Source: Planctomycetota bacterium (lineage in GTDB: Bacteria > Planctomycetota > Brocadiia > SM23-32). From it: 48,861 nucleotides of DNA. Below the pieces are notes generated by a model that saw only the letters and a program-made list of their open reading frames with translations, ran no database searches and was not told the DNA's origin. Positions within the stretch are counted from its first letter, which is position 1. Each line of letters begins with the position of its first letter. Made by a program: the position numbers and the translations under genes. This document shows, piece after piece, positions 8,067 through 15,966 of the stretch. The stretch is from positions 1 to 48,861 of the forward strand of contig JAGHAF010000040.1 of NCBI GenBank assembly GCA_021161675.1, written 5' to 3'.

Positions 8067-9386
8067 ATGTGGGTACCCATCATTATTTTCCTCTTCGCGT
8101 ACGTAGCGATTGCAAGTGGCCGGCTCCACAAGACGGTGGCCGCAGTGCTCGGCGGGGCCGTGCTCGTTCTGCTCGGAGGTGTCTCGCCGGAAACCGCCTA
8201 TGCCCATGTTGACCTCAATGTCATCTTCCTGCTGATAGGCATGATGATCCTGGTGCACCTGGTGGCCGAGACCGGTTTCTTCCAATGGATGGCGGTGGCG
8301 TTGGCCAAAGCGGCCAGGGGCAATCCTGTCAAGATACTGCTCTCCTTGTTCGGCGCGACTGCCTTGCTGTCGGCGTTACTCGACAACGTGACGACAATTG
8401 TGCTGATGGCTCCTGTCACGATCCTCATCGCCGACCAGTTGGAGGCTCCTCCGCTACCGTTCCTCATCCTGGAGGCGCTTGCCTCTAACATCGGGGGAAC
8501 GGGCACGTTGATCGGCGACCCGCCGAACATCCTGATCGGTTCGCACGCGCATCTTTCCTTCAACCAGTTCCTGCTGAATCTGGGGCCGATCGCTCTGCTC
8601 TGTCTGGTTGTCATAACAGTGGCAATCTGGTTGCTTTTTCGTCGCAGGCTGCGAGTTTCCGAGGACGTACGGGCCAGGATCAGGGAATCCGACCCGGCCG
8701 GCGCCATCACCGACCGCAGTGGCGCCGTGCGGCTCGGTGTCGTGATGTTGCTCGTGCTGGTGGGGTTCTTCCTGCACGACCTTTTGAAAGTTCAGCCCAG
8801 CGTGGTGGCCCTGATCGGCGCAATGCTGGGTCTTATCGTCACGAAGAAGGACGTGAACGAGGCGTTTTCCGCAGTGGAATGGCCCACGCTGATGTTCTTC
8901 GTGGGGCTGTTTCTCCTGGTCGGGGGGCTCGAAGAGAAAGGAGTGCTCCCGTGGGTGGCTGGCGGCATCGGCGACGCGACCAAAGGGCGCCTGTTCTTGA
9001 CGGCTCTGTTTGTGCTGTGGGGAAGCGCGCTAATCTCGGCAGTGGTAGATAACATACCCTTTGTGGCGGCTATGATCCCGGTTATAGGGAACCTTGTGCC
9101 CGCGATCGCCGCACAGATGGGTCTTCAGGATCCGAGCCAGATTCAACACCTGGTGGCCGAGCCACTGTGGTGGTCGCTTGCGCTCGGGGCCTGCCTGGGC
9201 GGCAATGCCACCCTGATCGGCGCCTCGGCGAACGTGGTGATGTCCGGAGTGGCCGAAAGGCATGGCCATCACATCAGTTTTGGCCGCTTCGCGCTCTACG
9301 GCGTGCCGGCTACGTTTGTAACGCTCCTTATTTCAAGCGTTTACGTATATATTCGCTACTTTGCGCTTGCCCCGGGGGGAGGCTGA
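8067..9386 (+). CDS. NhaD/ArsB-type ion transporter (Na+/H+ antiporter-like)
   Basis: A polytopic inner-membrane protein of the ArsB/NhaD (ion transporter) superfamily, about 439 residues with 10-12 hydrophobic spans. The ATG at 8067 is preferred, eight bases after GAGAGG; a TTG at 8061 is the alternative. The two inverted halves each show the family re-entrant signature: SNIGGTGTLIGDPPNI in the first half and GNATLIGASANVV in the second; each is preceded by a LLDN/VVDN-type segment (ALLDNVTT, AVVDNIPF). Substrate cannot be read from sequence: Na+/H+ exchange, arsenite/antimonite efflux or organic-anion transport are all possible. The neighbouring EIIA-CBS protein is the probable regulator. 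Confidence 0.88.
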   Translation: MWVPIIIFLFAYVAIASGRLHKTVAAVLGGAVLVLLGGVSPETAYAHVDLNVIFLLIGMMILVHLVAETGFFQWMAVALAKAARGNPVKILLSLFGATALLSALLDNVTTIVLMAPVTILIADQLEAPPLPFLILEALASNIGGTGTLIGDPPNILIGSHAHLSFNQFLLNLGPIALLCLVVITVAIWLLFRRRLRVSEDVRARIRESDPAGAITDRSGAVRLGVVMLLVLVGFFLHDLLKVQPSVVALIGAMLGLIVTKKDVNEAFSAVEWPTLMFFVGLFLLVGGLEEKGVLPWVAGGIGDATKGRLFLTALFVLWGSALISAVVDNIPFVAAMIPVIGNLVPAIAAQMGLQDPSQIQHLVAEPLWWSLALGACLGGNATLIGASANVVMSGVAERHGHHISFGRFALYGVPATFVTLLISSVYVYIRYFALAPGGG

Positions 9387-9416
9387 TGAACGGGGGCAAT
9401 AAGGGTCGGATTCCTC

Positions 9417-10030
9417 TCATCCATTCCGCTTGCGTGGGAATCTTGCCTGTATCAATATCCCCAACAGCAGCAGCGCAACGCCGGCGAACAGGATTGGAAA
9501 CGTGGGGAACCTGGTCCGGAAAGTATACTCGATCAGGTCGCTATTGGGCCGACAGTGGACTTGCTTCCTCTGCACATTGAGCGTGCCGTCCGTCGCTACG
9601 CTGCAGAGCAGATAGTGGTGGGGAGCCGCGCCCGGTCCCTCGAGCCTTGCCCCGCCGCCGCCGGATATGTAGAGGGGTATGCCGGCTACGTTCCCTTCCA
9701 GGTAGGAATGGATATGGCTGGCGAATATCGCCGTCACATCGTGTTTTCTCAAGATATCGGCCAGCTTGTCTCTGCCCTTGTCAATTTGGCGCGATTCGCC
9801 CGGTCGGGGATCGACGGGAGGAACGTGCATATACATGAAACACTCCCCGGCAGGCGGAAGGATGGAAGGGGGGCCTGTGCATTCTCATGAAACCAAAGGG
9901 CGCAGACGCTGATAAGAAGCAGCCCTGTGCTGACGCAGAGCGCAACAGTCCTTCGCGCCGTACGCGAGGATTGTCCCTGTTTTTCAGATGCCTGCGTCGT
10001 CATCTCGGCCGGTTCGGCGCTTGAATCCAT
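9417..10030 (-). pseudogene. Calcineurin-like metallophosphoesterase remnant with its catalytic centre deleted
   Basis: The start (ATG 10030) opens a frame with a membrane anchor (ALCVSTGLLLISVCALWF) that runs out after about 60 meaningful residues. The next frame then carries the typical 3' half of a phosphoesterase: FMYMHVPPVDPRPG, the metal motif ASHIHSYLEG, GIPLYISGGGGARLEG and a C-terminal membrane span with a basic tail (FPRKRNG). The roughly 150 residues that should lie between, holding DxH, GD and GNHD, are absent, and the frame changes near a run of six C at about 9868-9873. I read it as one gene that lost its core by internal deletion plus frameshift. It starts 2 bp after the DUF1232::GT39 stop, so it was the last gene of that operon. 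Confidence 0.72.
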
Positions 10031-10032
10031 AG

Positions 10033-12039
10033 TTATTTCGCTGCCGGGGCATCTTGAGCTTCGCTCGGGCGGGCGGCGCCAGGTGGCGGGCGGCCGGCAT
10101 CGAGGATGAGCATCACCCGGTGACCTATACGCTCCTGGGCGATTCGGTAACGCTCCAGCTGAGCCGGGCTCAGGGCTCTGCGGAAGCGCTTCAGGTCGCT
10201 CACTATCAGCGAATCAGCGTCAGCCAGCTTCTCGTACAGGGAGTGCTTGCTCCTGAGTTCAGGGATGCTCACGCGGCCGGTCCACAGGTTGTAGACGCCG
10301 GAGAATTCGTCGCCGTAGAAGTAGAGCGCTCTGCCGGGCGTCGCATATCTGTTGATGGTGGCGCCGAAGTGCCTGCCGGACTTTACCAAATTCACGGCGG
10401 GGAGGGCGAAAAAGTCCATCCCCGGGGAAATTAGAAGGACGGCGGCGACGAGTGTGGCCGCTTTGCCCAGGCTGGACGCCGGGGCTCGGAACAGCCCCCA
10501 GAGACATACGACCAGAGGCAGGGCGAGCGCGGCGAGCGCGAGCGCCTGGCGGCTCGGGCTGAGGAACTGGGCAATTTCGTGGCTGAATTGCCCCTCCGGA
10601 TATACCATCGCGACTAAAGCGGGGCCGAGCAGGACAGCCGCCATCAGCAGGATGGTCATCACGGCAACAGAAACAAATGAAGCGCGAAAGAGCCACCTCT
10701 CCGCGCGCAGGAGCCGCCCCTTGCTTGCGGGACGCAGGGCAAGGTACCAGGCGCAGAGCACGCCAGCGGCAGGCACCGCAGGAACGACGTAGTTCATGCG
10801 CTTGCCCGAGATGAACGACAAGAACACAAAGGGCACAAAAAGCCACAACGCGGACAAGCGAAGCGCGTTATCAACGTCGCGCCACCGTCGCACGACGGCA
10901 ACGACTGCCAGGGGGAGGATGAACGACCATGGGAAGAAGTAGGCGGGCCATCGCAGCAAGTAATAGTAGAAAGGATTGCGGTGGCTGAATGAAGTTATTG
11001 CGCGGCCCACGTTCTGCTTGAGGAGTATGGTACGGGTGTATTCGGGGCCGCCTGCCAGTATCGCCGGTATCAACCATGCAAGCACCACTGCGAGGAAGGC
11101 AGCGAAGCCGATGGCATGCGCTGCGCCACCGGCCTTTATGCTCTTTCGGTTGAGTATCCCGTAGGGCAAGAGAACGAGCCCCGGGATAATGAACCCGACG
11201 GGGCCCTTGGTCAAGGTGGCCAGCCCCATAGCGAGGTAACAGCCCAGCCACCAGAGCAGGGCCGAACGGCCCTTGCGATGGAAAGCGCAGTAGCCACTCA
11301 GGAGCGCAGCGGTCGTGAGGAACATTATGAGCGGGTCAAGCACGCCGATCGTGCTGAACCTGAACAGCAGTAGTGACGTCAACGCAATAGCCGGAGCGAG
11401 GAGGCTCGCGCTGGGGCCGATTCGCGGCCTACAGAATGCGTAAATGAGCAGAAGTGTGCCGCAAACGGCCAGGAGCGTCGCAACGCGTCCGGAGTTGTAA
11501 CCGAAGCCCGCTCGCCACAGCAGACCCGCGAGCCAGAAGAACAGGGGAGGCTTTTCGCTGTAGACCTGGCCGTTCAGGTGAGGGATAACGTAATCGCGCA
11601 TGGCAACCATCTCTCGGGCCACTTCCATGTAGCGCGGCTCGTCAGGGTTCCACAGGTCGCGCGTGAATAGGGAAGGGATGCCCACCAGGAGCACAAGAGC
11701 GACGATTGCGGCAGAAGGAAGGAACCAGCTGATTTGCTTTTCTGGGCGCTCCCTTTCCGTCATCTCGCTGACCTGCATTCTGCAATCCTGCATGACGTGT
11801 TTCGGAGTAAGTTTCAGCGCTACCATAACCAGGGCAGGCACGATGACCAGGTCGTCCAGATATCCCAGCGCCGGAATCCAATCCGGGATCAAGTCGAACG
11901 GGAGAAGGACGTACCCGATTGCCAGCGCCAGCAACAGCTTCGCCGACAGTGGCGTCTCAGGATGCTTCAGCAGGAGCCGAAAGAAAGCGAGCTCGCCTTT
12001 GATCCTTACGGATAGTCGCTTCAGCCTTTCTTGTGTCAC
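10033..12039 (-). CDS. DUF1232 (YkvA-type) domain fused to an ArnT/PMT-like GT39 glycosyltransferase
   Basis: A 668-residue membrane protein. Residues about 30-78 (SAKLLLALAIGYVLLPFDLIPDW..GYLDDLVIV) are a textbook DUF1232 domain. From about 105 the protein becomes a GT39 enzyme: a first span, the catalytic NPDEPRY (131-137; family Asp-Glu in the first periplasmic loop), then GQVYSEKPPLFFW and 10-12 further spans. ArnT/PMT enzymes move a sugar from an undecaprenyl or dolichyl carrier to lipid A or protein. The GTG start overlaps the LAB_N stop by 4 bp (12036-12039). There is no stop codon between the two domains, so the sequence shows a true fusion, which is unusual. Probable role: modification of lipid A or a surface glycan with the sugar supplied by the upstream GT2. 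Confidence 0.9.
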   Translation of the reverse strand: MTQERLKRLSVRIKGELAFFRLLLKHPETPLSAKLLLALAIGYVLLPFDLIPDWIPALGYLDDLVIVPALVMVALKLTPKHVMQDCRMQVSEMTERERPEKQISWFLPSAAIVALVLLVGIPSLFTRDLWNPDEPRYMEVAREMVAMRDYVIPHLNGQVYSEKPPLFFWLAGLLWRAGFGYNSGRVATLLAVCGTLLLIYAFCRPRIGPSASLLAPAIALTSLLLFRFSTIGVLDPLIMFLTTAALLSGYCAFHRKGRSALLWWLGCYLAMGLATLTKGPVGFIIPGLVLLPYGILNRKSIKAGGAAHAIGFAAFLAVVLAWLIPAILAGGPEYTRTILLKQNVGRAITSFSHRNPFYYYLLRWPAYFFPWSFILPLAVVAVVRRWRDVDNALRLSALWLFVPFVFLSFISGKRMNYVVPAVPAAGVLCAWYLALRPASKGRLLRAERWLFRASFVSVAVMTILLMAAVLLGPALVAMVYPEGQFSHEIAQFLSPSRQALALAALALPLVVCLWGLFRAPASSLGKAATLVAAVLLISPGMDFFALPAVNLVKSGRHFGATINRYATPGRALYFYGDEFSGVYNLWTGRVSIPELRSKHSLYEKLADADSLIVSDLKRFRRALSPAQLERYRIAQERIGHRVMLILDAGRPPPGAARPSEAQDAPAAK

Positions 12040-12380
12040 TGCTTATCAGCGCTCCTGCGCCGCTCTTTTTGCAGCAGCATCAGGTTGCGCACGTATATGA
12101 ACCCGCCCGTGGCCTGGCCGACCGATACTACGGGGTCGTGCTTCCAGAAAGCGGCGTATGTGAACAGCATCGCCGCGCCGACCAGGCTCAAGTACCAGAA
12201 AGCCACGGGAACGTGGCTCTTGCCCCGCTTCTCGGAAGCTATCCACTGGACAAGGAAACGCGCGGTGAAGACAGCCTGGGCTGCGAAGCCAAAGAGCACC
12301 CAGGAACGTCCGAACCAGCTGTCCGGCCACCATTCGGCCCGCTGCGCCGCGTTCTGCGCTATGACAAGCAGAGGGTTCAT
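12036..12380 (-). CDS. LAB_N domain protein (lipid A biosynthesis N-terminal family)
   Basis: A 114-residue membrane protein of the LAB_N family, with the signature FTARFLVQWIASEKRGKS, a central VAFWYLSLVGA span and GQATGGFIYVRNL near the C-terminus. In other bacteria this domain occurs alone or at the N-terminus of some LpxB proteins and is often found beside ArnC/ArnT-like enzymes. The start overlaps the upstream GT2 stop (ATGA, 12377-12380) and its own stop overlaps the GT39 start, so the three genes are translationally coupled. Its biochemical role is not established; a membrane helper in carrier-linked sugar transfer is inference. Confidence 0.88.
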   Translation of the reverse strand: MNPLLVIAQNAAQRAEWWPDSWFGRSWVLFGFAAQAVFTARFLVQWIASEKRGKSHVPVAFWYLSLVGAAMLFTYAAFWKHDPVVSVGQATGGFIYVRNLMLLQKERRRSADKQ

Positions 12381-13120
12381 TCGATGCGTTCCTTAATCCT
12401 GTATTTTAGCCAGCGCGATTGCATCCAGCGCACGGCGAAGATGTCGCGCAGGCCCCGAAAAAGCCGGTTGCCAATCCCGTAGTGAGCTTTCCCTCTTCTG
12501 CGAGGGCGGTGGGTGACCGGCAGTTCAGTGACGCTCCACCCATCCAGCTTCAGCAGCGTGGGCAAGAAGCGGTGCATGCCGTCGTAGAGTTTCAGGTCCT
12601 TGACGCATTCCGCCTTGAACGCGCGCAGGGAGCAGCCGACGTCGCGGATATTCTCGCCGGTGAGCTTGTTGCGGGTCCAGTTGGCGATCCGGCTGGAGAC
12701 CCGCCGCACGAAGGAATCATTTCTCTTCTGGCGCACTCCGCAGACAACGTCCCAGCGCCCGAGCTGGTCCAGCAGTCCCGCTATGTCGCGCGGGTGGTTC
12801 TGCATGTCGGCGTCCATCGTCACGATCACGTCGCCGCGTGCAGAGCGGAAACCGGCGTCGAAGGCCGCTGTCTGACCATAACGGCCCTCCAGGCGCACAA
12901 TGACCAGCTCGGGCAGGTTCCGTTTCTTCTGCATAAGCTGCTCGAAGGTGAGGTCATCGCTGCCGTCGTCCACGACGACGACCTCAAAGGGCCTGCGCAC
13001 GCTATCCTTCATCCACGTCGCGAGTTCATCGAGACAGTCCCCGATAACCGCTTCTTCGTTGTGAGCCGGTATGACGACCGATATCTCCGGGTTTGTTTCC
13101 GCGCAGCCTGGCTGTGCCAT
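12377..13120 (-). CDS. Family 2 glycosyltransferase (dolichyl-phosphate mannose synthase/ArnC-like)
   Basis: A GT-A fold enzyme that should load a sugar onto a polyprenyl phosphate. The start at ATG 13120 is preferred because GAGG lies five bases upstream; an adjacent ATG (13123) and a TTG (13150) are in frame. Motifs from the N-terminus: SVVIPAHNEEAVIGDCL, the VVVDDGSDD nucleotide-binding Asp pair, TMDADMQNHP (DxD-like metal site) and GCSLRAFKAE. The C-terminus is amphipathic and basic (RWMQSRWLKYRIKERIE), without the two strong spans of ArnC. First functional gene of the GT2-LAB_N-GT39 operon and probable supplier of its lipid-linked donor. Confidence 0.9.
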   Translation of the reverse strand: MAQPGCAETNPEISVVIPAHNEEAVIGDCLDELATWMKDSVRRPFEVVVVDDGSDDLTFEQLMQKKRNLPELVIVRLEGRYGQTAAFDAGFRSARGDVIVTMDADMQNHPRDIAGLLDQLGRWDVVCGVRQKRNDSFVRRVSSRIANWTRNKLTGENIRDVGCSLRAFKAECVKDLKLYDGMHRFLPTLLKLDGWSVTELPVTHRPRRRGKAHYGIGNRLFRGLRDIFAVRWMQSRWLKYRIKERIE

Positions 13121-13153
13121 CATCCCCTCACGGTAGTGCGTGTATAGCAACTA

Positions 13154-13429
13154 TCACAAGTCGGCTCGCGATCTCTCGTCCGCGCCGAGGTCGAGACCGG
13201 CTTCGCTGTCTTTGACGCCCTCCCTGGCCCTCAGGGATATGATCGGTGTGTTCACCTTCCTGCTGCGTAAGTGCCGTATGACATCGACGTCCTCCACCAC
13301 GCCCACGGTGCAGTTCTCTTGCTGAAGTCCCGTGCCCAAGAACTCCGCCATCGGCCGGTTATCTTCAGCCACCAGGGCCAGCATGTGCGCCACTCCTGTC
13401 TCTTCAGCCCGCAGAGCGCAAGTCACCAT
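13154..13429 (-). pseudogene. Degenerate OmpR-type response-regulator receiver lacking its phospho-Asp segment
   Basis: The 91-residue frame reads like the start of an OmpR-family regulator (LALVAEDNRPMAEFLGTGLQQE) but jumps from VVEDV directly to DVIRHLRSRKVNTPIISLRARE. About 30 residues that should contain DGxxAL and the phosphorylated Asp (DLMLPxxDG) are missing. The sequence continues to GLDLGAD, then ends ERSRADL where DDYLTKPF is expected. No DNA-binding domain follows. A better start may be the ATG at 13384 (MLALVAEDN). This is a relic, not a working regulator; it lies 33 bp upstream of the GT2 gene. Confidence 0.65.
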
Positions 13430-13590
13430 GCAATATTATGCCTGCGCCGGGCGATTTTCAACACGGCAGGCGAACCCCGGGCGCATACCCCCGCTGAGAA
13501 ACGCGTAAGGTTGAGCCGAGGCTGACCGGGCGCATCCCTGTTGTAACTGTCTGCTCGACCGGCAATCCGCCGGCCCAGGGGCGAGCGCGC

Positions 13591-14376
13591 TCAGAGCCGC
13601 TCTTCTATGAGATGGCGGCTTTCGTCCTGCCAGCGGTAGAAATCGGCCCTGTCGAGTTTGGCCGCGGCGGCCTCGTCGAGGATGGCCACGGTGTCCGGGT
13701 GCATCTGGAGCGCTGAAGCGGTGATCATAGAAGTGATCGGTCCCTCGATGCAGGCGCGCACGGCCTCGGCCTTACCGGCGCCGCTCGCCAGCATCAGGCA
13801 TTTGCGGGCCTCCATAATGGTGCCGATGCCCATGGAGATGGCGAAGCGGGGGACGTCGTCCGGGCTGTCGAAGAAGCGGGCGTTGTCCTCGATGGTCTGG
13901 CGGGTCAGCCCGGCCACGTGCGTGCGGGAGCCGAGGGACGTGCCGGGCTCGTTGAACGCTATGTGTCCGTCCCGGCCGATGCCAAGGACCTGGATGTCTA
14001 TGCCGCCGGCCTCACGGATCATCCGTTCGTAGTCGCGGCATTCCTGCAGGAGGGGGACGGCCAGGCCATTGGGGACGTGAGTGTTATCAGGGCGCACGTT
14101 GACGCCGCCGAAAAGCTTCTCGTCCATGAAGCGGCGGTAGCTTTGCTCGTGTTCGGGGCCGAGGCCTACGTATTCGTCCAGGTTGAACGTAGTGACCTGT
14201 GAGAAGTCCAGGCCCTGGGCGCGATGGGCCTGGATCAATCTGGCGTATAGCCCTTCGGGCGTGCTGCCCGTGGCCAGGCCGAGCACGAGGCGGGGGTTCT
14301 GCGTGATTGCGCCGGAGAGTATCTCGGCGGCGCGCTCGCTTATGGCGTCGTAGTCCTTGACGATGAAGACGTCCAT
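13591..14376 (-). CDS. nagB: Glucosamine-6-phosphate deaminase
   Basis: Converts glucosamine-6-phosphate and water to fructose-6-phosphate and ammonia. The 261-residue length is normal. Conserved sites: phosphate-binding ATGSTPEG (36-42), NLDEY with general base D67 (E. coli D72), and LGIGRDGHIAFNEPG with D136, H138 and E143 matching the catalytic D141/H143/E148. It is the last gene of the pta-ackA-glmU-like-acp-nagB operon, 24 bp after the ACP stop. With the acetyl-CoA-producing genes upstream it could help balance amino-sugar catabolism against cell-wall precursor synthesis. Confidence 0.97.
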   Translation of the reverse strand: MDVFIVKDYDAISERAAEILSGAITQNPRLVLGLATGSTPEGLYARLIQAHRAQGLDFSQVTTFNLDEYVGLGPEHEQSYRRFMDEKLFGGVNVRPDNTHVPNGLAVPLLQECRDYERMIREAGGIDIQVLGIGRDGHIAFNEPGTSLGSRTHVAGLTRQTIEDNARFFDSPDDVPRFAISMGIGTIMEARKCLMLASGAGKAEAVRACIEGPITSMITASALQMHPDTVAILDEAAAAKLDRADFYRWQDESRHLIEERL

Positions 14377-14400
14377 GGTAGCTCCTTGCTTGTATCGAGG

Positions 14401-14658
14401 CTACTCGTCCTGCTGTTCTGTAATCACGTCGGCGATGAAGTCAACGGCGTCATCTACACTTTTGACCTGAAGGGCGGCTTCCTCATCCATTTCGATCTCG
14501 AACTCTTCCTCAAAGCCCGCTACCAGCTCGATGCTCTGTATGGATTCGGCGCCGAGATCCTCGACGAATCGGGACTGTGGGGTGATGTCCCCGACGTTGA
14601 CCCCGAGCACGGCGCTCACTACGTCACAAACTCTGTCCATTATCTCGTCCCGCTCCAT
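14401..14658 (-). CDS. Acyl carrier protein
   Basis: An 85-residue acidic four-helix carrier protein. The phosphopantetheine site is DLGAESIQSIELV with S39 as attachment residue (the family usually reads DSL; here ESI). The helix after it, FEEEFEIEMDEEA, is typical. It is not in a fatty-acid synthesis cluster but between the GlmU-like gene (30 bp upstream) and nagB (24 bp downstream). A housekeeping fatty-acid ACP may exist elsewhere, so this could be a dedicated carrier. Its partner enzyme is not evident in the window. Confidence 0.93.
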   Translation of the reverse strand: MERDEIMDRVCDVVSAVLGVNVGDITPQSRFVEDLGAESIQSIELVAGFEEEFEIEMDEEAALQVKSVDDAVDFIADVITEQQDE

Positions 14659-14688
14659 TTCCTTTCCTTTCGTTTTGGGGGGATGCTC

Positions 14689-15966
14689 TCAGCGCAAAGC
14701 TTTCTTTCTGTCCCTGCGGACGGCTTCCATTTTGCGGCCCCGGGTAAGCTCTTCGGTGTTCTTGATAAGTTCGATCATTGCGTCGGTCAATTTCACGTCC
14801 CTGCGAGCCATGGCGGCGCGCGCCGTCTTAAGGGCATAGTCCAGTCCGAGCCCCTTGCTGATTCTGTTGTTCAGATACCAGCAGAAGGACGGGATGGATT
14901 TCGGAAGCACGCTCTGGCCCGCAACAAGATTGCACATTATGCCGATCATCGATCCCGTGTTCAAGAGCGTGCCGATGCTGGTCTTGGTATGATCGCCGAT
15001 GAAGGCGCCCACCTTCATCGAACCGGTGTTCACGGGCCGGCCGCCGACATAGACGGAGACTGCGCCGTAGTCGTTCTTCAGATCGCTGTTGGTGGTCAGG
15101 GCGCCCAGGTTAACCCACTCGGCAACGTAGCTGTGGCCCAGGAAACCGGTGTGATACTTGTTCGAGTGGGAATGGATAATGCTCTCCTCGACCTCGCCTC
15201 CCACGCGGCAAACCGGCCCGATGGAGGCGCCTTCGCGGATGCGGGCCTCGCACAGCTTCGTGCCGGCGCCAATGTAGGCCGGGCCCTGGATGCTGGTGTG
15301 AGCGCTCACGACGCACCCGGGCTCAATGATAACAGGGCCCTCGCGGCAGTCTATGAGGCTCAGAGGCTGGAGCTCGACACCCTCGGCTACGTGCAGATTC
15401 GAGTCGGGCCCGAGCACGGCGACGCCCTCGCTTAGCTCCATTTCCATCCGCTGCCCGTACACGGCCTTGAAGTCCGCGACTATCTGCGAGGCGTTCCACT
15501 TGACCGGGTCCCAGGGGTAAGCGACCAGCAAGTCGTCCGTGTTCGTGGATGGCAGGCGCCGGATGGCCTCAGCGGCCAACTCGCCCGCCGAACGGGGCTG
15601 TATCTGCCTGACGGTGTCGGCCTTCAGGTGCGCCCATAGGAAGTCGCCGTCCCGGGTCGTGGCGACCGCCTCGGCGCCGGTGTATGACGCGGCGGGCGAG
15701 GTGAGGATCGTCCCGGCGCCGATCAGCAGCAGGTCCTCGTCGGGCTGGAGGCGCCTGGGGTTGTTGACGGCTTCGGCGCCGTAGGACTCGGCGGCTACCC
15801 GCTGAAGCGTAGGGCGGGTCTCGAACTGGAGTTGGCAGTCCGGAAACTTTGCCTCCACCTTGCGGCGCAGGCTCAGTGCCCCGCAGCGCAGCTCGAAGAC
15901 GGGGCGCAGATAGGTGAGCGGGTAAAGCCTGTCAACGTGCTCGTCCTCAAACATCAAGATCTTCAT
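14689..15966 (-). CDS. Alternative GlmU-like sugar nucleotidyltransferase/acetyltransferase
   Basis: A 425-residue protein with an NTP_transf_4-type N-terminal domain (about 1-190; EDEHVDRLYPLTYLRPVFELRCG replaces the classic GxGTRM loop) and a left-handed beta-helix (about 200-385). The helix ends with NDYGAVSVYVGG, KVGAFIGDHTKTSIG and NTGSMIGIMCNLV, as in the 'alternative bacterial GlmU' family. Inferred reactions: acetylation of glucosamine-1-phosphate with acetyl-CoA and/or UDP-GlcNAc formation. The start overlaps the ackA stop by 4 bp (ATGA). Linkage with pta/ackA (acetyl-CoA supply) and nagB (glucosamine-6-phosphate) supports an amino-sugar role. The exact sugar specificity is not shown by sequence. 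Confidence 0.85.
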   Translation of the reverse strand: MKILMFEDEHVDRLYPLTYLRPVFELRCGALSLRRKVEAKFPDCQLQFETRPTLQRVAAESYGAEAVNNPRRLQPDEDLLLIGAGTILTSPAASYTGAEAVATTRDGDFLWAHLKADTVRQIQPRSAGELAAEAIRRLPSTNTDDLLVAYPWDPVKWNASQIVADFKAVYGQRMEMELSEGVAVLGPDSNLHVAEGVELQPLSLIDCREGPVIIEPGCVVSAHTSIQGPAYIGAGTKLCEARIREGASIGPVCRVGGEVEESIIHSHSNKYHTGFLGHSYVAEWVNLGALTTNSDLKNDYGAVSVYVGGRPVNTGSMKVGAFIGDHTKTSIGTLLNTGSMIGIMCNLVAGQSVLPKSIPSFCWYLNNRISKGLGLDYALKTARAAMARRDVKLTDAMIELIKNTEELTRGRKMEAVRRDRKKALR

